Below are positions 27,708 to 36,255 of a stretch of 64,000 nt of DNA, piece by piece. How positions within the stretch are numbered: position 1 is the stretch's first letter; the number at the start of each line of letters is the position of its first letter. The notes beneath the pieces were generated by a model. The model ran no database searches. It saw nothing but the letters and a program-made list of their open reading frames with translations, and was not told the origin of the DNA. The translations under genes were made by a program, and so were the position numbers. The DNA is from Gemmataceae bacterium (GTDB taxonomy: Bacteria > Planctomycetota > Planctomycetia > Gemmatales > Gemmataceae). The stretch lies in NCBI GenBank assembly GCA_901538445.1, contig LR594584.1, positions 3,009,586 to 3,073,585 of the forward strand, read 5' to 3'.

Positions 27708-30248
27708 ATGGTACAGTCCGAGCCGCCCAAAGTCCAGTCCGATTCCACACCGACAGAACCATCGGCCGGGCCGATCGCGCCCGAGAGCGCCGACGCACCA
27801 CGCCTGACGCGGCTAGTGGTGCGCTCACGGTACTCGTCGGCGGTGGACAAGGTATTCGAGCACACCGACCCACGCGAGGCGCTCCGGGCCGCGCTCGCCA
27901 ACACCACCTGCACGCAGCCGGCCCCCGAGATCATTGCGGACGGCACCGACGACGTCGCCTTCCTGGACATCGACGCGCACGACGCGGCCCGCCGGCCCGA
28001 TGAGGTCCGGTTTGAGATGGCGGCCGCGCGGCTCGCGCGCGAGACGGGGGCGGACGCCCACTGGCGGACCCACGGCGGGGGCACGCGCCTCGTGTTCACC
28101 CGCCGCGATCGCCTGACGGCCGGTGAGCTGGCGGCGGTCGCCCGGGTTCACGCGCGGAGGCTCCTGCGCGGGCTCCACGGCGTCACCGGCATCGAGATCA
28201 AGAGCACGAGCGCGCACCCCGCCTACCCGCGGGCGACGCCCGGGGGCGAACTGCGGTGCTCCGCGCCGGTGTGGCTGACCCCCGCGGACGTGAACCTGCG
28301 GGCGATCGCAGCCGACCTCCTCGGCGCGCCGTCCGAAGCCGACCCGGAAGCAGCCGCGGAATGCCGGGAGGAACGCGGTTGGACGCTCGGCGGTCGCTAC
28401 CAGCACCCCGAGTGCCCGTTCGACCCGTCGCCGAGCGGGCACGACGCGGTCGAGGCGTCGCGGCCGGTCGTGGTGCTCGACGAAGGCGTCTGGTGCCACA
28501 AGTGCGCCCGGTTCACGCCATACGCGCAGCTGGTCGAGCCGGAGAAGCGGCGGCCCGGCAAAGACTGCCCGCTGCGGCAGTGCGTGCGCGGCATGGCGCA
28601 CTTCACCCACGCGCGGCACGTCCTGGCGCACCACGCGGGCGTTACCAACGAGCGCGACGCCCGACTCTTGTACGGCGCACTCCTGAAGCTCTGGCACCTG
28701 TACGGGCCGCGGGAGCTGGACGACCTCCAGACCGAAGCGACCCTGAAGCTGATCAACGACGCGGCGACCTGCAACGTGCCGGTGGTGTGGGTCGCGGGGT
28801 GCGGGTGGGTCAGCTCCAACACCGGGAACCCGGCGCGGCCCGAGTCCGTGACGAAGCTCCTGCCGACCCTGCCGGCCGTGAAGTACGTCGGCGACGAAGG
28901 AGAGGTCGGCACGTCGGCCCGGACGCTGGCGGCGCTCCTGAGCGACGACGACGCCGCGGCCGCGGCCGCCGGCTACCCGCCGCTGCGGCCGATCCGCGGG
29001 GTCGACTTCTTCGGGCAGGTCGGCGACCCGGACGTGCCCGGCACGCCGTTCGTGCTCGCGCCCGGCCGCACGCCGTTCAAGTACCGCCGGCGGGAGGAGC
29101 GGGAGCGCGTCGAGCACGTCGGGTGCTCCGCGTGGGAGCTGGTCGAACGCCAGTTCCCGGGCATCAACCGCGGCTACCTGAAGCTCTGTATCGCCGGTCC
29201 CGGCTACACGCAGAGGGCCGGCATCACGGAAAACGTGGCGGTGAACGTCACCGGCGTCAGCGGGTCCGGGAAGACCACGACGGCCGAACTCGGCGCGGAC
29301 ATGGCCGGGGTGACCTGCACCAGCGCGAAGCTGAAGGCCGACGAGGACAAGCTCGCCCGCGCCGCCGCGACGGCCGCGGGCGGGGTGCTGGTGCTCGACG
29401 AGGTCGCGAAGGCCGGGCTGTCCGGCGACGAGTTGCTCTCGCGGCTCCAGTCGATCAAGGTCGGCGCCGAGTACCACGCGCTCTATCGCGGGTCGGCGCG
29501 GCTGACCGCCGTGCCGTTCGTCGTGCTCGCGGACACCCAGATGCCGCGGGTCGTGCAGGAAGAGATCCAGCTCCGACGGCGGCTCGTCGGGGTCGCGCTC
29601 GGGGCCGGGCGGGTAACCGGGAAGGCCGCGCCGGACTGGAACTCGACGTCCGGCGGGGTGACCGGGTGGCGGGAGCGGGGGCCGCTCAGGTACTCGCTGC
29701 CGGGGCTCGGGGCCATGATCGCCGACTGCGTCGTCTCGGAGGTCGTAGACGAGGTCCGCGCCCTGGGGCCGGGCGCGACGTTCGTCGACTACGCCCGCAC
29801 GCTCGGCTTCGGGCTGCTATCCGACGCGACCGCCGACGAGGTCGACCACGACGCGCCGTTCCGGGCGCTGTTCGACGCCGTGCTGGCGACGGACCCGGTG
29901 AAGGACTCGAAGAAGTTCCAGGGCAAAGGCTGGGTCGTGTTCGACCCGGACGACGGGTCGAAGGTCGCGGCCGCGTGGCGGGAGTGCGCGTCGTCGGAGG
30001 GGTTCAGCGGGCCGAAGCCGCAGCTCATCACCGGCCGGCAGTGGGGCGTCACGACGGGCGTCGACGGCCTGCACTGCCAGCTCGTGCAGCACGGGAAGAA
30101 GGTCGGACTGCGGTTCCTGGTCGGGGCCGTGCGGTCGCCGAACGTGCGGTATCACCGCGACGTGCTCGGCGGGGCGGTCCCGACAGTGCCGACACCGGGC
30201 GGGGCGGTCCCGACAGGCGTCCCGACAGCGAAAACAAGCGGGATTTGA
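27708..30248 (+). CDS. primase-helicase replication protein of element 1
   Basis: 846 residues. The N-terminal third looks like an archaeo-eukaryotic primase: FLDIDAHD at residues 85-92 carries the DxD pair, followed by DAHWRTHGGGTRLVF and a basic strand IEIKSTSAHPAYPR. A Cys/His-containing stretch (CHKCARF...CPLRQC) could be a zinc module. The C-terminal half is a P-loop ATPase with Walker A GVSGSGKTT at residues 516-524 and Walker B VLVLDEVAK near 561. ATG 27708 is preferred over an upstream GTG at 27642 that lies in a hairpin. The gene runs into the iteron array, as in satellite pri-rep genes. Confidence 0.82.
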   Translation: MVQSEPPKVQSDSTPTEPSAGPIAPESADAPRLTRLVVRSRYSSAVDKVFEHTDPREALRAALANTTCTQPAPEIIADGTDDVAFLDIDAHDAARRPDEVRFEMAAARLARETGADAHWRTHGGGTRLVFTRRDRLTAGELAAVARVHARRLLRGLHGVTGIEIKSTSAHPAYPRATPGGELRCSAPVWLTPADVNLRAIAADLLGAPSEADPEAAAECREERGWTLGGRYQHPECPFDPSPSGHDAVEASRPVVVLDEGVWCHKCARFTPYAQLVEPEKRRPGKDCPLRQCVRGMAHFTHARHVLAHHAGVTNERDARLLYGALLKLWHLYGPRELDDLQTEATLKLINDAATCNVPVVWVAGCGWVSSNTGNPARPESVTKLLPTLPAVKYVGDEGEVGTSARTLAALLSDDDAAAAAAGYPPLRPIRGVDFFGQVGDPDVPGTPFVLAPGRTPFKYRRREERERVEHVGCSAWELVERQFPGINRGYLKLCIAGPGYTQRAGITENVAVNVTGVSGSGKTTTAELGADMAGVTCTSAKLKADEDKLARAAATAAGGVLVLDEVAKAGLSGDELLSRLQSIKVGAEYHALYRGSARLTAVPFVVLADTQMPRVVQEEIQLRRRLVGVALGAGRVTGKAAPDWNSTSGGVTGWRERGPLRYSLPGLGAMIADCVVSEVVDEVRALGPGATFVDYARTLGFGLLSDATADEVDHDAPFRALFDAVLATDPVKDSKKFQGKGWVVFDPDDGSKVAAAWRECASSEGFSGPKPQLITGRQWGVTTGVDGLHCQLVQHGKKVGLRFLVGAVRSPNVRYHRDVLGGAVPTVPTPGGAVPTGVPTAKTSGI

Positions 30249-30458
30249 CAGTCCCGACAGTCCCGACAGGTTTACCTTCTAACTTCTGAGGGCTCGTGAT
30301 CTGGCATGGACGACGACCGACGGCGGGGAGCGCCGGGAGAGTTACGGGAAAAACCTGTCGGGACTGTCGGGACTCAGCAAGTGCCGCGCGGGCGCGAAGT
30401 TAGGCGACGACGACGGCTGTCGGGAGGCTGTCGGGAGCTTGTCGGGACCGTGTCGGGA
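30178..30458. repeat. bidirectional iteron array, candidate replication origin
   Basis: The octamer TCCCGACA occurs at 30178, 30208, 30220, 30252 and 30261, and its complement TGTCGGGA at 30356, 30365, 30418, 30429, 30440 and 30451. A perfect 24-bp inverted repeat, each arm holding two octamers, joins 30250-30273 and 30351-30374 around a 77-bp centre. The last three reverse copies are 11 bp apart. The first copies are inside the 3' end of the primase gene. Position directly behind the replication gene matches origins of phage satellites. Confidence 0.75.
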
Positions 30459-30510
30459 GCCCGGCCCGCCCGCCCGGTGCGGTGGAAGTAACGACAACTG
30501 CGAGGCAGAC

Positions 30511-31209
30511 GTGAAGAACTTGTCAGACGCGATCGTCGGCGCGCTCCGGGCCGAAGGCCACGCGCTCAGCTCCGACCGGCTGTTTCGGCGCGTGGCTGAG
30601 CGCGTCCCGGGCGCGAAGCGCGCCGACGTCGAGCTTACCGCCGTGACGCTCGGTTGGTTGGACAAGCTCCAAAGCGTTTACATCGTCGGGCGCGGCGAAT
30701 GGCTTGAGGGGTACAAGCTCCCCGAACAGCGGTGCGCGCCGCCGCAGACGACCGTGCTCCCGCGCGATGAAGGTGAGGTCGAACTGGTTCGCTGTTGCCT
30801 CCACGAGGCGGCGCACGCTGTGGTCGCGATCGCGGCCGGCGGTGACGTCGTCGGGCTCAGCGTCCGCGAGGATGGCGGCGGCGGCGTGAACGTCCGGTTC
30901 CGCGCGCCCGCCCCGGGCCGCGCGCCGGCGCGCCAGACCGCAATGTTCCAGTTGGCCGGCATCGTGGCCGAGCAGCACTTTTTCGAGCGGCCGCCGCACC
31001 CGCGGTGCATCCGCGAGGACGAGCGGCGCGCGGCCGCGTGCGTGCCGCGCGAGCAGCTCCCCCGACTCAGGGAACAGGTCTTCGCAACGGTCGTGGAACG
31101 AGCTGACGAGATCCTGGCCGTCGCCCTGGAGCTGTACCGCAAGCGCCGAGCAGACGGCGGGCGGGTGCTGAAGTTGGTCGAACAAGCTCGAAGGTCAAAC
31201 GCAGATTGA
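30511..31209 (+). CDS. stand-alone M41 (FtsH-like) peptidase-domain protein
   Basis: 232 residues. An N-terminal helical part of about 60 residues (LSDAIVGALRAEGHALSSDRLF) resembles a winged helix. The zinc motif HEAAH is at residues 98-102 in CCLHEAAHAVVAIAAGG, followed by a GGGGVNVRF strand and LAGIVAEQHFF..EDERRAAA with Asp170 in the place of FtsH's third zinc ligand. FtsH needs an AAA module to feed this domain; none is here. GTG 30511 has GAGG upstream. A second such protein is in element 2. The target could be a host or phage regulator. Confidence 0.72.
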   Translation: MKNLSDAIVGALRAEGHALSSDRLFRRVAERVPGAKRADVELTAVTLGWLDKLQSVYIVGRGEWLEGYKLPEQRCAPPQTTVLPRDEGEVELVRCCLHEAAHAVVAIAAGGDVVGLSVREDGGGGVNVRFRAPAPGRAPARQTAMFQLAGIVAEQHFFERPPHPRCIREDERRAAACVPREQLPRLREQVFATVVERADEILAVALELYRKRRADGGRVLKLVEQARRSNAD

Positions 31210-31263
31210 GCGGTTCCCCGTCGGGGCCGCGGGTTACTCTAAAACTCGCACGAGGGACGAGCG

Positions 31264-31860
31264 ATGGCGAAGGGGTACTGGACGATCGGCGGGCGGATGC
31301 CGGCCACGAGCGGCGACGCCGAGATCCTGACGATCAGCGTCGGGCGGGTCGCCGACACGGCGAGCATCTCCACCGTGTGCCGCGAGCTGGAGGCCCGCGG
31401 CGCGGCGGGGGCGGCGTCGGCCGCGGCCCGGGTCCGCGACGAGGTCGCCGCGGCCGTCGCCGGTGAGCGCGACGCGCTTGCGACGCTGGAAGCGCGTGAG
31501 GCGAAGCTGCGGGCCGAGATCGAAGCCGCCGCGAAGGACGCCGCCGCGAACAAGGCCGCGGTCGCCAAGGCACTGCGGACCGGTGTCGACCCGACGGCCG
31601 TGGAAGACGCATACACCGCCGCGCGGAAACTGCACAAAAGGCTCACGGAGCGGGTGGAGCCGCTCGCCGCGGCGGTGAAGGACGCGCGGGCCGCGCTGGA
31701 GCAGGCGCGCCAGCAGGCGACCCGGGCCGCGAAGCAGCGGCTCGCGCAAGAGCTGGCCGCGCAGGTCGACGCCCTGGCGACCGAGATCGCCGACCGCGTC
31801 TTCGAGAGCGCCCCCGCGATGGCCGAGCTGCGCGGCGCGCTCGAAGCCGCCCGCGCCTGA
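31264..31860 (+). CDS. coiled-coil Ala/Glu-rich protein
   Basis: 198 residues. A short globular start (AKGYWTIGGRMPATSGDAEILTI) is followed by about 150 residues of heptad-rich helix (EVAAAVAGERDALATLEARE, LAAAVKDARAALEQARQQATRAAKQRLAQEL). The phrase ALRTGVDPTAVEDAYTAARKL is echoed in the next gene. RBS GAGGGACGAG precedes the ATG. It has the look of a phage scaffold or tail-associated helical protein but no family is recognised. Confidence 0.6.
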   Translation: MAKGYWTIGGRMPATSGDAEILTISVGRVADTASISTVCRELEARGAAGAASAAARVRDEVAAAVAGERDALATLEAREAKLRAEIEAAAKDAAANKAAVAKALRTGVDPTAVEDAYTAARKLHKRLTERVEPLAAAVKDARAALEQARQQATRAAKQRLAQELAAQVDALATEIADRVFESAPAMAELRGALEAARA

Positions 31861-31899
31861 CCTCCCCCACCACCCTGACCCTCAAACCGAGATCGAGCG

Positions 31900-32172
31900 A
31901 TGCAGACCGGCGTGACGACTGACGACCTGAACAGCCTCGAAGCCCTGGAGGCCGAGTTCTACGCGGCCGGTCAGGGCTTCGTGGAGCTGTCCCGCGCGAT
32001 CGCGGAGCACAAGCGCGCGGCCGTGTGGGCGCTGGCCGCCGGCGCCGACCCGGCCGAGCACCTCGCGGCCGTGGATGCGGCGCGGGAAGGTTTCGCCGCG
32101 CTCCGGGTGAAGCTCGCCGGCCTGGAACCCGCGATCGAAGCCGCCCGCCGCGCGCTCACGGCCGGCGGGTAA
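31900..32172 (+). CDS. small helical protein related to the preceding gene
   Basis: 90 residues, all helical: DLNSLEALEAEFYAAGQGF, then WALAAGADPAEHLAAVDAAREGF, LRVKLAGLEPAIEAARRAL. The AL-x-A-G-x-DP helix start is shared with the coiled-coil protein encoded upstream, suggesting a duplicated domain. It is unknown in function. Confidence 0.55.
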   Translation: MQTGVTTDDLNSLEALEAEFYAAGQGFVELSRAIAEHKRAAVWALAAGADPAEHLAAVDAAREGFAALRVKLAGLEPAIEAARRALTAGG

Positions 32173-32204
32173 CCTTTCGCTCAGCAGTCAAAAGGATGTT
32201 CGTC

Positions 32205-32459
32205 ATGCCTAGCACAGACACTAGCGAACCAACAGCAACCCTGACGCGCGGGGGCGAGACGCTACCCGTTGCCGTCCGCGCCGTGCCCCGCGTGCCCGGG
32301 GGCCGGGTCGTCTGGCACCTGTTCGTGAAGTCCCTGCGGGGTGCGAAGCCGCAGCCCGGTGATGTGCTGACCGTCGACAACGTGCCGTACACCGTGACGG
32401 CCGTCAAGCCGGGCGGGGTCGGCCAGTTCCTCGTTCTCAACTGTGGTGTGGAGTCCTGA
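32205..32459 (+). CDS. small beta-rich hypothetical protein
   Basis: 84 residues starting MPSTDTSEPTATLTRGGETL, then strands VAVRAVPRVPGGRVVWHLFV and GDVLTVDNVPYTVTAVKPGG. It reads like an OB- or SH3-like small barrel; phage head-completion and neck proteins can look like this, but no motif decides. AAGGA lies eight bases before ATG 32205, favouring it over ATG 32196. The stop is two bases from the start of the next gene, so the two are coupled. Confidence 0.6.
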   Translation: MPSTDTSEPTATLTRGGETLPVAVRAVPRVPGGRVVWHLFVKSLRGAKPQPGDVLTVDNVPYTVTAVKPGGVGQFLVLNCGVES

Positions 32460-32461
32460 CC

Positions 32462-33484
32462 GTGTCCGAACCGCTACTGACCGAGCCCCTGGCGTACCCC
32501 GACCAGGCGACCGTGGACCTCTGGAACGTTAGGGAGAAGGGCACCCGCGACGGCAGCTCGCCGTCCGAATCGCTGCTCGTCGACGCCTCCAGCGCGACCC
32601 GCGTCTTCGAGGTCGACTGGGAGAACCGGCACCAGTTCGTGAAGCTGATGCTCGGCGACGTGGCGCTCTGGGACGACGGCGGCACGACCAAGCTGTCGCG
32701 GCTGCTGCCCCGCAAGCACCCGGTGCTCACGGACCTGATCGCGACCCGCGCCCCCCGGATCACCGGGCACAAGTGGGTCGCCAACGAGATCCCCGGCCTC
32801 GACGACGAGTACGAGTTCGACGTCGCCGGCACGCAGATGAACGTGTTCGAGAAGGCGATCGTCGAGATCCAGTACGAGCACGCGCCGTTCACCCGCCTCG
32901 AAGACGACGAAGTCGCCGAGAGCGAGGTCGAGCGGTTCGTGTCGTTGGACGACACGCAACCGAGCGCGGAGTTCCTCCAGCTCCCCGGCGCGGTGCTCGC
33001 CTACATCCGTGAAACGGGGACCGACCCGCCGCACAACCTCGCGATCCCGTTCAACACCGCGATCGTGGTGCCGCAGGAAGTGCGCCGCGTCACATGGCAC
33101 GACATCCCGGAAGAGGTGTGGGTGCCGGGCAGCGCCCTGTGGGACCGCGTGTACGGAGCTGAAGGCGCCCCGAGCTACCTCGGAAGTATCAACAGCGTCG
33201 AATTCCTGGGGTTCCCGACCGGCACGCTCCTGTTCTCCGCGGTGCAGCCGAGGCGGCTCAAGTCACCGACCGGCGTCGGGTTCCGCTGGTCACTGACATA
33301 TGAATTCACGTTCCGGCCGTCAGGGCACAACTGGGCCTACTACTGGGACCGCACCGGGGCGAACTCGGGCTGGTACTTCATCGGTCCGAAGGGCGGCGCC
33401 TTCCACTACGCCGACACGGTGCCTGACAACTATTCTCTGTACGCGGCGCGGGACTTCCACGATCTGTTCAAGGTCGACGTGTAA
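32462..33484 (+). CDS. 340-residue hypothetical, possible structural protein
   Basis: Starts at GTG 32462, two bases after the previous stop. Acidic and beta-rich: RLLPRKHPVLTDLIATRAPRI, ITGHKWVANEIPGLDD, VWVPGSALWDRVYGAEGAPS, SLTYEFTFRPSGHNWAYYWD, GSGWYFIGPKG-like SGWYFIGPKGGAFH. No catalytic motif, signal peptide or membrane helix. The size, beta content and tight position behind small coiled-coil and barrel proteins suggest a particle or adaptor protein of the element, but this is inference only. Confidence 0.55.
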   Translation: MSEPLLTEPLAYPDQATVDLWNVREKGTRDGSSPSESLLVDASSATRVFEVDWENRHQFVKLMLGDVALWDDGGTTKLSRLLPRKHPVLTDLIATRAPRITGHKWVANEIPGLDDEYEFDVAGTQMNVFEKAIVEIQYEHAPFTRLEDDEVAESEVERFVSLDDTQPSAEFLQLPGAVLAYIRETGTDPPHNLAIPFNTAIVVPQEVRRVTWHDIPEEVWVPGSALWDRVYGAEGAPSYLGSINSVEFLGFPTGTLLFSAVQPRRLKSPTGVGFRWSLTYEFTFRPSGHNWAYYWDRTGANSGWYFIGPKGGAFHYADTVPDNYSLYAARDFHDLFKVDV

Positions 33485-33581
33485 CGGAAACCGCTCAACG
33501 CTCGTTTGAGCCACGAGCGGTTCCGCGGCGGAAACGCCGTGACATTCTGACCGGGATTGATCGATTCGGAGGCTGGCGAAG

Positions 33582-34034
33582 ATGAGCGTCACGAGCATTT
33601 CGCATGTCGCGGACGACGACCTGATCGCGCTCCTGGTGGGCGGCGCGTCGGCCGCGGACGCCGCGTCACAGCTCGGGGTGTCCACGAGCACGATCTACCG
33701 GCGGGTGAATGCCCCCGGCTTCCGCGACAAGCTCGCGGCCGCGCGGGCCGCCCAGTGGGAGCCGGCGGCCGACCGCCTCCGCAGTGCCGCGGGCAGGGCA
33801 GTCGAGGTACTCGCCGAGCTGCTCGACCCCGAGCAGCCCCCTGCGACGCGGCTGCGCGCGGCGGATGCCCTGCTCCGGCACGCCCTTGAGTACCGCCGCT
33901 CGGCCGAATTGGCGGCGCAGATTGCCGCGATGCAGGCGCGGCTCGACGAGATCCAACAACGAGCAGGAGATGAGCAATGCGACGAACGACCCGAAGCCGG
34001 CTCGACGCCATCCAACGGGGCATCGACAAGTTGA
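33582..34034 (+). CDS. terminase-small-subunit-like HTH protein
   Basis: 150 residues. The HTH (LIALLVGGASAADAASQLGVSTSTIYRRV) is followed by a long helix with RDKLAAARAAQWEPAADRL and LLDPEQPPATRLRAADALLRHALEYR, the layout common in phage small terminase subunits of the HTH/phBC6A51-like type that dock on DNA and oligomerise. Satellites often carry their own small terminase to redirect packaging. No large terminase gene is recognised nearby. The assignment is by pattern only. Confidence 0.55.
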   Translation: MSVTSISHVADDDLIALLVGGASAADAASQLGVSTSTIYRRVNAPGFRDKLAAARAAQWEPAADRLRSAAGRAVEVLAELLDPEQPPATRLRAADALLRHALEYRRSAELAAQIAAMQARLDEIQQRAGDEQCDERPEAGSTPSNGASTS

Positions 34035-34288
34035 AGGCGAAGCGCGCGGCCGAGCGCCGCGAAGTAGCCGCGGCCGCAGCGAACGCGCCGCCGGCCGTTC
34101 CGGACGGCGACCACAAGAGAGGTTGCCGCTGCGTGGTGTGCGACCCGCAGAACACCGCGGGCTTCCTGCGCCACAAGCTGCCGGTCTGCAAGCCGGCGCC
34201 ACACAGCCGGGCTTGTGGATACTGCGAGCGCTGCGCGGCCGCCTGGGGCCAGCTCCAGGCGCTCCGGGCGAAGTACAAGCTCAAGTAA
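33977..34288 (+). CDS. small Cys-rich probable zinc protein
   Basis: 103 residues overlapping the 3' end of the HTH gene by 58 bases in another frame. A basic coiled helix (SRLDAIQRGIDKLKAKRAAERRE) leads to a Cys cluster: KRGCRCVVCDPQ, LPVCKPAP, and ACGYCERCAAAW. Seven Cys in CxC-x2-C and C-x2-C-x2-C spacing imply one or two zinc sites. Function is unknown. Confidence 0.6.
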   Translation: MRRTTRSRLDAIQRGIDKLKAKRAAERREVAAAAANAPPAVPDGDHKRGCRCVVCDPQNTAGFLRHKLPVCKPAPHSRACGYCERCAAAWGQLQALRAKYKLK

Positions 34289-34351
34289 ACGCGAGCGGCC
34301 GCCGGGGGTTCCGGCGGCCGCTTCACTTCACACGCACTCTGTGCCGGCGAC

Positions 34352-34519
34352 TCACTCGCCGGGCATCTCGACCACTTCGGCGCGGCCGACCGTCGCGAGG
34401 TCACACTGCCGGTCGAGCGCTTCGTCTAGCGTGTCGCAGAGGTAGATCAGGTCGCCGTCGGACAGCACGCCGTAGCGGACCTGGGCGGCGCGGCGAGCGG
34501 GGGCGAACGTGGCGGGCAT
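34352..34519 (-). CDS. 55-residue hypothetical protein on the minus strand
   Basis: The frame reads MPATFAPARRAAQVRYGVLS and continues DGDLIYLCDTLDEALDRQCD to a final EVVEMPGE, with AGGAG nine bases before the ATG. It is a plausible compact alpha/beta miniprotein, the only minus-strand gene in element 1. It stands between the zinc protein and the small ribbon-like gene, so it could be an antitoxin-sized regulator; nothing proves this. Confidence 0.55.
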   Translation of the reverse strand: MPATFAPARRAAQVRYGVLSDGDLIYLCDTLDEALDRQCDLATVGRAEVVEMPGE

Positions 34520-34674
34520 GGTGCGTCTCCTGTCTGTCGTAGCAGTCGTGAGGGATGTCGGGCCGTGAAGAAAGAATACATGACGCGGTGTACCGCGTCA
34601 ACCGACTACCGACATTTTTCGATGTGGTACATTTGCACCGTCGGGTTTCCGGTCATCCTGCGGAGCGGCAACGA

Positions 34675-34893
34675 ATGGCGAAGAAGAAGGTCAGCGGCCA
34701 GCACGCGACACCGCGGCGAACCGTCCAGCTCCCTGCGGACTGGCTTCGGGTGGCGCAGGAGCTGGCGGCCGACCGCCCGATGCCCGTCATGTGGCTCCTG
34801 ATCGAGCTGATCCGCCGCGAGGGTGAGGCGCGGGGTCGTACCGAGTTCCCGCCCGTGCCGTGGGCAGTCGACGGCGGGAAGACTGGCGGCTGA
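34675..34893 (+). CDS. small basic DNA-binding-like protein
   Basis: 72 residues starting MAKKKVSGQHATPRRTVQLP, then ADWLRVAQELAADRPMPVMWLLIELIRREGEARG. The short strand TVQLP followed by two helices resembles ribbon-helix-helix-type proteins seen widely in planctomycete genomes. ATG 34675 is chosen over the longer frame from 34555, whose extra residues are not conserved-looking. Confidence 0.6.
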   Translation: MAKKKVSGQHATPRRTVQLPADWLRVAQELAADRPMPVMWLLIELIRREGEARGRTEFPPVPWAVDGGKTGG

Positions 34894-34961
34894 GTCCGAC
34901 ACATTCTAGCCAACGTTGAGCGATTCTCCATCGTTGATGCAACGCGAACTGCGACGCAAAT

Positions 34962-34990
34962 TTGAACATCTCGTCAATATATTCTATATT
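34962..34990 (+). promoter_or_regulatory. sigma-70-like promoter TTGAAC-17-TATATT
   Basis: TTGAAC at 34962-34967 and TATATT at 34985-34990 with a 17-base spacer, within a 60-bp AT-rich island in GC-rich DNA. It faces the gene at 35032 and would drive the 35.0-36.6 kb cargo genes. Confidence 0.65.
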
Positions 34991-35031
34991 GTCTCACGAC
35001 GCATCAGTTCCGCGCCGTGAGAGGTCGACTC

Positions 35032-35640
35032 ATGACCCGAAATGGCCGATCAAGGCGAGATGGCCGATCGAGGCGACCGAAGTACACGCTTGAACAACTG
35101 GAAGCCCTGTTCGGGCTGCGCGAGGTGTCTGCCTCACCACCACCCGTCGCGCCGCCTGTCGCGCCGCCTGTCGCGCCGCCTACCGTGGCGGTTCCGGCGA
35201 GCCCCGCGCCACGCGCAGTCGCCACACCGCGGCGGCCGCCGAAGTCGGCCCCGCCGGTGCCGGTGGTGCCGCGGCCGCCCGTGCCGACCTCTCCCCCGAG
35301 CGTCGCAGCGCCGCCCGCCACAAAGGCTGCGGAGAGGAGCGATGGCAGCTACGATCCCTTCGCACGCCGCTGGCGGACCACGGTGGCCATCCCGAAGTTC
35401 GCCGCGGTGCTCGTCCGCGAAGAGTCAGTCGGGGCGGCCGTGCCTCCGATAGTGCTCCTCTCCGCGGCCGTGGTTTACTTCACGTCGCTCGACATGCCAA
35501 CCCAGCTCGAAGTCATCCGCGCCGTCCGTGAGCGGCTCCTGGCCGAGCAAGAGGAGTGGCGAGTGAAGCTCACCGAGGAAGACTTCCTCTGGGACGAGAG
35601 TAGCCCGAGTTTCTACGACTCCAAGCCAAGAGGCAAGTAA
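35032..35640 (+). CDS. hypothetical protein with Pro-rich linker
   Basis: 202 residues. A basic N-terminus with KYTLEQLEALFGLREV, a Pro/Val/Ala linker of about 75 residues that includes three copies of VAPP, then a globular C-terminus (RWRTTVAIPKFAAVLVREES, VLLSAAVVYFTSLDMPTQLEVIRAVRERLLAEQEEW). The end of its stop codon overlaps the ATG of the lipoprotein gene (TAATG). No family is recognised. Confidence 0.6.
   Translation: MTRNGRSRRDGRSRRPKYTLEQLEALFGLREVSASPPPVAPPVAPPVAPPTVAVPASPAPRAVATPRRPPKSAPPVPVVPRPPVPTSPPSVAAPPATKAAERSDGSYDPFARRWRTTVAIPKFAAVLVREESVGAAVPPIVLLSAAVVYFTSLDMPTQLEVIRAVRERLLAEQEEWRVKLTEEDFLWDESSPSFYDSKPRGK
35146..35181 (+). repeat. three perfect 12-bp tandem repeats (GTCGCGCCGCCT)
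   Basis: Three adjacent units in frame, encoding VAPP three times in the Pro-rich linker of the 35032 gene. Slippage expansion. Confidence 0.85.
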
Positions 35641-36227
35641 TGCGCGCTCCGTCGATCGTCGTCGCCGTGCTTCTCGTGTCGGGGTGCGGGAAGGCCGCGC
35701 CGACCGCAATCGACGCGCCAGCCCCGGAACCACAGCCGGGCGAGTCAGTGCGCCGGGCCGAAGCGCCGCGGGCGGCCGCGACTGCCCCGCCCCCTGCCCT
35801 GCTGGTCGCTCCGGAAGGCGTCTACCGCCACGGGGCGATTCGCGTGGTGATCGCCAGCGCCGAGATCGACGGCGACGACCTTGCGGTGATGCTCCTCACC
35901 ACGACCGCGGACCCCACGACGCGCTCAAGCGTCTCCGCGTGGTCAAAAGGCGCGACGGCCGCCGACGACCTGGGGAACCGCTACCGGGTGCGCGCTAGGG
36001 GTGTGTTGGATGCGGCGGTCAACGAGGGTGCCGCCGAGCGAAGCGGCGGCCGTTTCGCGGCCGGGCCGGGGCTGCTCTACAGCGACAAGCCCCGCATCGA
36101 CACCGTCCGCATCGAGCGGGCCGTGCCGAAGGCGAAGCACGTCGACCTGACTTTGAGCGCCGCGGCCGTGGGCGCGCCGGGGGTGATCCAGTTTCGGTTG
36201 CCGGTCGCGATGTGGAAGACTCCCTGA
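35640..36227 (+). CDS. putative lipoprotein
   Basis: 195 residues. The N-terminus APSIVVAVLLVSGCGKAAP has a lipobox (LVSGC), so the mature protein would be lipid-anchored. It continues through a Pro-rich spacer to a beta-rich domain (GAIRVVIASAEIDGDDLAVM, FRLPVAMWKTP). Planctomycete lipoproteins of this size usually have no assigned role. It overlaps the preceding stop codon, so it is translationally coupled. Confidence 0.65.
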   Translation: MRAPSIVVAVLLVSGCGKAAPTAIDAPAPEPQPGESVRRAEAPRAAATAPPPALLVAPEGVYRHGAIRVVIASAEIDGDDLAVMLLTTTADPTTRSSVSAWSKGATAADDLGNRYRVRARGVLDAAVNEGAAERSGGRFAAGPGLLYSDKPRIDTVRIERAVPKAKHVDLTLSAAAVGAPGVIQFRLPVAMWKTP

Positions 36228-36255
36228 CACCCCACACTTGGACGCACTCGCCACG

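Noticed and set aside
27825-29477. Minus-strand open frame of 550 codons opposite the primase gene
   Set aside because: Shadow of the primase-helicase frame; no domain.
30178-30458. CRISPR array
   Set aside because: Repeats are 8 bp, unevenly spaced and on both strands, with no spacers of constant size and no cas genes.
30306-30491. 61-codon frame over the iteron array
   Set aside because: Arg/Gly low complexity driven by the repeated octamer; no RBS. The array explains it.
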